Part shown: positions 14,640 through 18,327 of the stretch, piece by piece | Layout of the letters: every line of letters starts with the position of its first letter | How positions within the stretch are numbered: the stretch's first letter is position 1 | NCBI GenBank assembly: GCA_964509505.1 | Contig: CAZDYP010000104.1 | Span: forward strand, 1 to 18,327 | Length of the DNA: 18,327 nucleotides | Reading direction: 5' to 3' | Source of the DNA: CAZDYP01 sp964509505 | GTDB taxonomy: Bacteria > Chloroflexota > Anaerolineae > JACRMK01 | Made by a program: the position numbers and the translations under genes | Notes under the pieces: model-generated | What the model was told of the DNA's origin: nothing | Database searches by the model: none | What the model saw: the letters and a program-made list of their open reading frames with translations, nothing else

Positions 14640-16313
14640 CTAACTCAACAGCTCATGCGCGACGAGTGCGATTGGCACAGAGCCATAACTCAAGAGTCGG
14701 TCGTGGAATTTTTGTAGCGAGAACGCTGCGCCTTCGCGCGCGGCCACGTCCTTGCGTAGTTGATGAATCGCCTCTGCGCCCATCAAGTAAGCGCAGGCGA
14801 CGCCGGGAAACATCGAGTTACGCACGGCTTCGACTTGCGCTTCTTCTTGCGTCAGCCCGACGTGACTGGTGTAGAACGCGACGGCGTCTGTCAACGTGAA
14901 ACGTCCCAAATGCAGATTGGCGTCCACGACGGCGCGGGCGGCGCGGCGCACCTGCATGTGCAGATGCACGAACGCTTCGAGCGAGGAGTAGAAATTGAGC
15001 TCGCCCATCAAATCCGTCGCATAACTCGCCCAACCTTTCGAGAGGATGGTGCCGCTGAACAACGCAAGGCGTGTGGCGCAATCAATCCCCGCGATTTGTC
15101 CCAGACGGGAGGGCGCGCGCGCTGCGTGAAAGTTTTGCGCGTAATGACCCAGTCCGCCATGTTGGATGGCGTGATCAATTTTGATGCTGGCGTAGCTCAT
15201 GGCGCGCAACCGTTCCATCTGGTCGTCGTGCGAGAGCAGCGCGTCAATCGGTGGCACCCAATAATCGTAACTGGGCAAGGTGTCGAAAACGGGAGGCGCG
15301 TGATACGACAAGAAGCCGAGATACGGCGCCGCGCCGCGAAACGGTTCGGGCGTCAAGATGTAATTCAGCGGGTAGTCGGGCCATGTTACAAGCTTTCGTT
15401 CGATAGCGACTCGCCGCCCCTCGCTCCAGCGCTTTTGGAAGCTCGCCACATAATTTTCGAGCGTGGGGCGCATGTCGCTCGCGCTTGCCAACACCTTTTG
15501 CCAATCGCCATCGCGCCGATGCTTGCGCGCCTCGCGCATGAGCTGTTCCTTCAGTTGATTGAAATGTGCCCACCCATCGGCCGCGACGTGTTCGCCGTTT
15601 TTGTCGAGAGCGTGTCCCTTTGCTAACACTAAATCGAAGAACGCTGCGCCGCACCCCACGTTGTCGAGCGGTTGTTTCAGCAGCTCTTCGCTAAGGTAAC
15701 GCTGGTGGTTGGTGAATGCCAAGATTGTGCGGTCAGCAACTTCGCGCAGCTTCGTTGCGCCCAGTTGATGTTGTTGAATCAGACGATTGATGCCGTGACT
15801 GCAAAAGTTGAGCGCGCCGAGACAATCGCGAATTGCTTTTTGGGTCCAGGCGGGCGGCGCGGCGCGTACATTGGCGCGTCCTTGCGCCAACAGACGCGGC
15901 ACATCGCTCAGACGAGCCAGCGCTGCTTCGAGCCGTTGTGTGATGGGCGCGAAATCACGCCAGAACAACGCCAGGATACCGAAAATGGCTTCACTGGTGT
16001 AGAGCGATGGATTGCCTTGCTGGAAGTGGGGACTACGAAATTCAGCGAGCTGCATCGTCAGGTAGTTGCTCGCCATGTCGTAGTCTATCCGCTCGGCCAC
16101 ACTCAACTCGTCACGTTTGATGGTGACGCGTAAGCGCACGAACAAGCGCTCCATGTCGTTGCACACATCGGCGACGCCATTATCGCTGAAGTCGGGCAAC
16201 CGATGGTCATGCTCGTGGATGCCGATGAACGTCGCATTGACGGGACGATGTTTGTAATACGACGTGAAGAAATCGTTGAGCCAGTTGGCGAAGGCAGAAG
16301 AAGAGGCAGACAT
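14640..16313 (-). CDS. DUF885-family protein (metallopeptidase-like fold, variant motif)
   Basis: 557 aa, the usual length for DUF885 proteins. The N-terminus W-L-N-D-F-F and FIGIHEHDHRLPDFS (~28-43) matches the family start. The C-terminal third has SKGWASYATDLMGEL (~425-439), AARAVVDANLHLGRFTLTDAV (~458-478) and NSMFPGVACAYLMG (~499-512), all typical. The diagnostic HE-x-x-PGH-x-x-Q motif appears here as Q384-H385-G-G-L-G389-H390-x-x-Q393. The first His and the Glu are therefore not at their usual places, and EGW-x-x-Y-x-E reads KGW-x-x-Y-x-T. Zinc binding or peptidase activity is thus uncertain. It may belong to a distinct subfamily. No signal peptide is visible, so it is probably cytoplasmic. 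It is transcribed alone from a good promoter at 16356-16384. Confidence 0.88.
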   Translation of the reverse strand: MSASSSAFANWLNDFFTSYYKHRPVNATFIGIHEHDHRLPDFSDNGVADVCNDMERLFVRLRVTIKRDELSVAERIDYDMASNYLTMQLAEFRSPHFQQGNPSLYTSEAIFGILALFWRDFAPITQRLEAALARLSDVPRLLAQGRANVRAAPPAWTQKAIRDCLGALNFCSHGINRLIQQHQLGATKLREVADRTILAFTNHQRYLSEELLKQPLDNVGCGAAFFDLVLAKGHALDKNGEHVAADGWAHFNQLKEQLMREARKHRRDGDWQKVLASASDMRPTLENYVASFQKRWSEGRRVAIERKLVTWPDYPLNYILTPEPFRGAAPYLGFLSYHAPPVFDTLPSYDYWVPPIDALLSHDDQMERLRAMSYASIKIDHAIQHGGLGHYAQNFHAARAPSRLGQIAGIDCATRLALFSGTILSKGWASYATDLMGELNFYSSLEAFVHLHMQVRRAARAVVDANLHLGRFTLTDAVAFYTSHVGLTQEEAQVEAVRNSMFPGVACAYLMGAEAIHQLRKDVAAREGAAFSLQKFHDRLLSYGSVPIALVAHELLS

Positions 16314-16355
16314 AAGCCTACAGCAGACGTATGACTATCCGCATACGCGCTATTG

Positions 16356-16384
16356 AATGTAGTCAGTCTTTGGCGGATTGTCAA
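16356..16384 (-). promoter_or_regulatory. Promoter of the DUF885 gene
   Basis: Minus-strand TTGACA (16379-16384), exact 17-nt spacer, TACATT (16356-16361). The leader is ~36 nt and contains a small GTATG/CATAC hairpin. The ribosome site is weak (GTAGG). Confidence 0.65.
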
Positions 16385-16422
16385 GCCTTGCGAAAGTTTA
16401 GAAGCTGCGCGAGGAGAAAAGA

Positions 16423-16474
16423 ACAAAGGACGAGAGCCAAAGGCAGCCTTCATCCTTTGGCTTTCATCCTTTGT
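16423..16474 (-). terminator. Hairpin repeat just downstream of tRNA-Glu, probable terminator
   Basis: Two 21-nt arms (16423-16443 and 16454-16474) pair except at two positions, one of them a wobble, around a 10-nt loop. On the minus strand the stem starts 6 nt past the tRNA 3' end and is followed by TTCTTTTCTCC. The ACAAAGGATGAAAGCC style looks like another dispersed palindromic repeat recruited as a terminator. Confidence 0.6.
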
Positions 16475-16479
16475 GATGA

Positions 16480-16552
16480 TGGCCCGTAGGGAATTCGAAT
16501 CCCTGTTTCTGCCTTGAGAGGGCGGCGTCCTGGTCCACTAGACGAACGGGCC
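16480..16552 (-). tRNA. tRNA-Glu (anticodon CUC)
   Basis: 73-nt cloverleaf read on the minus strand. Acceptor GGCCCGT pairs fully with ACGGGCC, discriminator A, no encoded CCA. The D-arm is GTC...GAC with TAGTGGACCAG between. The anticodon loop CTCTCAA gives CUC, reading GAG. The T-arm is AGGGA-TTCGAAT-TCCCT. The layout closely follows bacterial tRNA-Glu. The anticodon stem CCGCC/GGCAG has one C28-A42 mismatch. Its own promoter is at 16568-16596, with a very short 5' leader. Confidence 0.95.
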
Positions 16553-16567
16553 ACACCGTCAGTCGGC

Positions 16568-16596
16568 ATTCTAACAAGCTTTGTGAGAGCTGTCAA
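16568..16596 (-). promoter_or_regulatory. Promoter of tRNA-Glu
   Basis: Minus-strand TTGACA (16591-16596), 17-nt spacer, TAGAAT (16568-16573). The -10 ends 15 nt before the mature tRNA 5' end, leaving a leader of ~8 nt. The -35 is one half of the palindrome at 16585-16613. Confidence 0.85.
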
Positions 16597-16613
16597 AATT
16601 TTTGACAGCTCTC
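16585..16613. promoter_or_regulatory. 29-bp perfect palindrome spanning both divergent -35 boxes
   Basis: GAGAGCTGTCAAAA, a central T, then its exact reverse complement. Each arm contains a consensus TTGACA facing outward, one for tRNA-Glu and one for rplU. The two hexamers are 5 bp apart. Confidence 0.85.
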
Positions 16614-16630
16614 TCTTCGACTGATATAAT
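16602..16630 (+). promoter_or_regulatory. Promoter of the rplU-rpmA-rpmE operon
   Basis: Consensus TTGACA (16602-16607), exact 17-nt spacer, consensus TATAAT (16625-16630), with an extended -10 TGA just before it. Transcription should start near 16637, ~26 nt before the rplU ATG. Confidence 0.9.
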
Positions 16631-16662
16631 CCCGTGCGCTTTTAACATTGAGGAGGTATGGG

Positions 16663-17010
16663 ATGTACGCAATTTTCAAGAGCGGCGGCAGGCAATATCG
16701 TGTCGCTGTTGGTGAAACCATCGAGATTGGACGGTTGAACGCCAAAGCAGGTGAGCAGGTCAAGTTTGAGGAGGTGGTGTTGTTGGGCGGCGAGAATCCT
16801 GTGGTGGATCCTGCCGCATTGAAGGGCGTGAGTGTGACCGCAACAGTGGTGGCGCATACGCGCGGCGTGAAGCAGCTGGGCATGAAATACAAGCCGAAGA
16901 AGTTTTATCGCCGCAAGGTGGGCAGCCGGGAAGACTTGACTCGTGTGCGAGTGTTGGGCATTAACACGCTAAGAGATGATGATAGTCTAATTGCCTCTAA
17001 TGCCTCCTAA
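16663..17010 (+). CDS. rplU: 50S ribosomal protein L21
   Basis: 115-aa large-subunit protein that binds 23S rRNA near L20. MYAIFKSGGRQYRV at the N-terminus is the family hallmark, followed by VKFEEVVLLGG (34-43). The basic YKPKKFYRRKVGSREDLTRV segment (76-95) matches the usual K-R-R-K-G-x-R-Q-x-x-T-x-V-x-I ending. The ATG at 16663 is chosen over an in-frame TTG at 16648 because GAGGAGGT (16650-16657) is 5 nt upstream. After I100, where L21 normally stops, a 15-residue acidic, Ser-rich tail (NTLRDDDSLIASNAS) follows. It is encoded by the start of a repetitive AT-rich stretch, so it is probably an acquired extension. First gene of the operon with rpmA and rpmE. Confidence 0.97.
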   Translation: MYAIFKSGGRQYRVAVGETIEIGRLNAKAGEQVKFEEVVLLGGENPVVDPAALKGVSVTATVVAHTRGVKQLGMKYKPKKFYRRKVGSREDLTRVRVLGINTLRDDDSLIASNAS

Positions 17011-17060
17011 GCGTCTCTAGGTCTTATACGTCTTAAGGGCGCTTAGAGGAGCTTATGAGG
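16966..17060. repeat. Degenerate ~10-bp repeats and stem-loop at the rplU-rpmA junction
   Basis: A run of related words (GCCTCTAAT, GCCTCCTAA, GCGTCTCTAG, GTCTTATAC, GTCTTAAGG, GCGCTTAGAG, GAGCTTATGAG) fills the gap and the last codons of rplU. CTCCTAAGCG (17004-17013) pairs with CGCTTAGAGGAG (17040-17051) with a 2-nt bulge, placing the rplU stop in a stem. It could act as an mRNA-stabilising or attenuating hairpin, or be just filler. Confidence 0.5.
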
Positions 17061-17076
17061 AAATAAGGAGATTGAT

Positions 17077-17343
17077 ATGGCACATAAAAAGGGTGGCGGC
17101 AGCAGCCGCAATGGACGTGACAGTCGTGGGCAACGGCTCGGCGTCAAAATTTATGATGGTCAACAAGTTGATTCGGGCATGATTATCGTGCGCCAGCATG
17201 GCAATACGTTTCATGCAGGCGAGAATGTAGGCGTCGGACGCGACTTCACGTTGTTTGCGAAAGCCGCGGGCTATGTGAAATTTGAGTTCGTGGGCGCGCA
17301 CAAGAAGCGCGTGAGCGTGTATCCAGAAAGGCAGACGGCGTAA
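17077..17343 (+). CDS. rpmA: 50S ribosomal protein L27
   Basis: 88-aa large-subunit protein at the peptidyl-transferase centre. The N-terminus MAHKKGGGSSRNGRDS is canonical and starts directly at the functional sequence, without the cleavable extension seen in many Firmicutes. RLGVKIYDGQ, GMIIVRQHGNTFHAGENVGVG and LFAKAAGYVKF all match the family. AAGGAG lies 6 nt before the ATG. It follows rplU after a 66-nt gap holding a stem-loop. The stop abuts the rpmE ATG with no spacer. Confidence 0.98.
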   Translation: MAHKKGGGSSRNGRDSRGQRLGVKIYDGQQVDSGMIIVRQHGNTFHAGENVGVGRDFTLFAKAAGYVKFEFVGAHKKRVSVYPERQTA

Positions 17344-17625
17344 ATGAAAGCAGACATTCATCCCAAGTATTATCCGAATGCGCGCATCGTGTGCGCCTGC
17401 GGCAACGTCTGGACGACAGGCGCGACGTTGCCCGAAATTCATCTTGATCTCTGCTCGAACTGTCATCCGTTCTATACGGGTGAGCAACGCATCGTGGACA
17501 CGGCAGGGCGCGTGGATCGCTTCAAGATGCGTCTGGCGCAAAAGCGCGACGTCGTGAAGAAAGAAAAGACGCGCAAAGAGAAGTTTGTGGTCGTGACCGA
17601 GGAAGCGCCTGCGCCAACAACCTAG
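17344..17625 (+). CDS. rpmE: 50S ribosomal protein L31, zinc-binding form
   Basis: 93-aa large-subunit protein at the bridge to the 30S head. MKADIHPKYYPNARIVCACGN starts the family pattern. C17, C19, C37 and C40 form the zinc site (CAC...CSNC), so this is the C+ type, which also serves as a zinc reserve in many bacteria. HPFYTG and RVDRFKMRL follow. After ~70 residues there is a basic then Ala/Pro/Thr-rich tail (KKEKTRKEKF...EEAPAPTT), longer than the common ~70-residue form. The ATG directly follows the rpmA stop with only a weak AAAGG upstream, implying coupled translation. A terminator follows. Confidence 0.97.
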   Translation: MKADIHPKYYPNARIVCACGNVWTTGATLPEIHLDLCSNCHPFYTGEQRIVDTAGRVDRFKMRLAQKRDVVKKEKTRKEKFVVVTEEAPAPTT

Positions 17626-17647
17626 CGCGAGCGACGAACCGCTGAAG

Positions 17648-17678
17648 ACCTCCGACTGAAATTGTCTCGGAGGTTTTT
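17648..17678 (+). terminator. Rho-independent terminator after rpmE
   Basis: ACCTCCGA (17648-17655) pairs with TCGGAGGT (17667-17674) over 8 bp, extendable by weaker outer pairs, with an 11-nt loop and a TTTTT run (17674-17678). It lies 24 nt before the tdk start, so tdk relies on read-through or a promoter I cannot see. Confidence 0.85.
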
Positions 17679-17701
17679 ATTTGGTGAGGGGAGAGTGACC
17701 C

Positions 17702-18292
17702 ATGAAGCAACAACCCGACGGCGGTTGGATTGAATTGATTTGCGGCAGCATGTTTAGCGGCAAGTCCGAGGAATTGATTCGGCGCGTGCGTCGCGCGCAA
17801 ATCGCCAAGCAAAACGTGCAGGTTTTCAAACCAGCCCTTGACACGCGCTACGCGCAAGAGAAAGTCAGCTCACACAACGGCATGCAAGTCGAGGCGTTCG
17901 TCGCGCAGAATGCGACGGACCTCGTGCGTCAAATGAAGCCCGAAACCGATGTCGTCGCCATTGACGAAGTGCAGTTCTTCGATTGGACGATTGCCGAAGT
18001 GTGCAACACGCTCGCGGAGCAAGGCAAGCGCGTCATCCTCGCGGGACTTGACATGGACTTTCGCGGCGAGCCGTTCGGACCAATGCCGTTGCTGATGGCG
18101 CAAGCGGAGCTGGTCGAAAAACTGCACGCGATTTGCATGGTGTGCGGCGCGCCCGCCACGCGCACCCAGCGCCTCATCAATGGCGAGCCTGCGTCGTATG
18201 ATGACCCTGTGATTCTGGTCGGCGCGAGCGAGGCGTATCAGGCGCGCTGCCGTAAACATCATATCGTGCCGCGCAAAAAAAGCGAAGTGTAA
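17702..18292 (+). CDS. tdk: Thymidine kinase (type II)
   Basis: 196-aa cytosolic enzyme that phosphorylates thymidine to dTMP with ATP (pyrimidine salvage). P-loop GSMFSGKS (15-22). Walker-B-like AIDEVQFF with D88/E89, where E89 is the likely catalytic base. The GLDMDFRGEPFGPMP segment (115-129) is canonical. The structural zinc site is formed by C145, C148, C183 and H186 (CMVC...CRKH). The substrate lasso carries ILVGASEAYQARC. The start has GGGGAG 8 nt upstream. It follows rpmE behind a terminator. The rpmE-tdk order is common in bacteria, often with prfA and prmC next, which would lie beyond this window (inference). Confidence 0.97.
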   Translation: MKQQPDGGWIELICGSMFSGKSEELIRRVRRAQIAKQNVQVFKPALDTRYAQEKVSSHNGMQVEAFVAQNATDLVRQMKPETDVVAIDEVQFFDWTIAEVCNTLAEQGKRVILAGLDMDFRGEPFGPMPLLMAQAELVEKLHAICMVCGAPATRTQRLINGEPASYDDPVILVGASEAYQARCRKHHIVPRKKSEV

Positions 18293-18293
18293 A

Positions 18294-18322
18294 CCTTGCA
18301 AAGGTGTGTAACCTTCGCAAGG
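18294..18322. terminator. Hairpin directly after tdk, at the window edge
   Basis: CCTTGC-A-AAGGT (18294-18305) pairs with ACCTT-C-GCAAGG (18311-18322): 11 pairs, one A/C mismatch, 5-nt loop. It starts 1 nt after the tdk stop. No T-run is seen before the window ends, so it may be a terminator or another palindromic repeat. Confidence 0.5.
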
Positions 18323-18327
18323 CTGGC

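Noticed and set aside
14760..15626. 288-codon plus-strand open frame opposite the DUF885 gene
   Set aside because: It is a shadow of the DUF885 coding frame, rich in His/Arg/Gly, with no domain or ribosome site.
1..18327. CRISPR array, transposase, integrase, toxin-antitoxin or phage genes
   Set aside because: No regularly spaced repeats and no proteins of these classes were found.

Overview
The window reads as a piece of a bacterial chromosome, most likely a Chloroflexota member of the Anaerolineae type. That placement is an inference from gene content and style: Thr/Pro-rich lipoprotein linkers, a giant secreted BNR/Asp-box protein ending in a YLPLIVR-like tail, a golvesin-type C-terminal domain, a ribosomal L21-L27-L31 plus thymidine kinase block, and many short palindromic intergenic repeats. 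No 16S rRNA or other decisive marker is present. Most of the window is GC-rich and full of GCGC/CGCG words. The first ~2.6 kb is visibly AT-richer.

Layout. Minus strand, 4597 down to 1: two dipeptide/oligopeptide ABC permeases (DppB-like, DppC-like), a TolB/WD40-like lipoprotein, then a secreted M23 peptidase. The M23 frame is interrupted by an in-frame TAG and then stays open for 156 codons to the window edge, encoding a golvesin-like C-terminal domain. Plus strand, 5009-9393: a NarL-type sensor histidine kinase (dCache-like sensor, HAMP, HisKA_3, HATPase), a cyclic-nucleotide-binding-domain/patatin phospholipase, and a NarL/LuxR response regulator. This is a two-component pair with a lipase gene between its halves. 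Minus strand, 12688-9620: a 1022-aa secreted Asp-box propeller protein. Plus strand, 12821-14573: a GNAT acetyltransferase overlapping a HAD hydrolase by ATGA, a 116-bp palindromic repeat, and an OsmC-like protein. Minus strand, 16313-14640: a DUF885-family protein with an altered metallopeptidase-like motif. Minus strand: tRNA-Glu(CUC). Plus strand, 16663-18292: rplU, rpmA, rpmE and tdk.

Regulation. Several good sigma70-type promoters are visible. The best is a divergent pair driving tRNA-Glu and rplU. Their TTGACA -35 boxes are the two halves of one perfect 29-bp palindrome, only 5 bp apart. Two genes (the histidine kinase and the GNAT protein) have a -10 box exactly 7 bp before their ATG and no Shine-Dalgarno sequence, suggesting leaderless transcripts. 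Convergent gene pairs are separated by strong hairpins (9571-9599 and 14580-14628), and rpmE is followed by a classical terminator.

The items most worth follow-up are the in-frame amber codon splitting the M23-golvesin gene, the palindromic divergent tRNA/ribosomal-protein promoter, the sensor kinase - cNMP/patatin lipase - regulator cluster, and the set of unrelated palindromic repeats in the intergenic gaps. I saw no CRISPR array, transposase, phage gene or recognised riboswitch.
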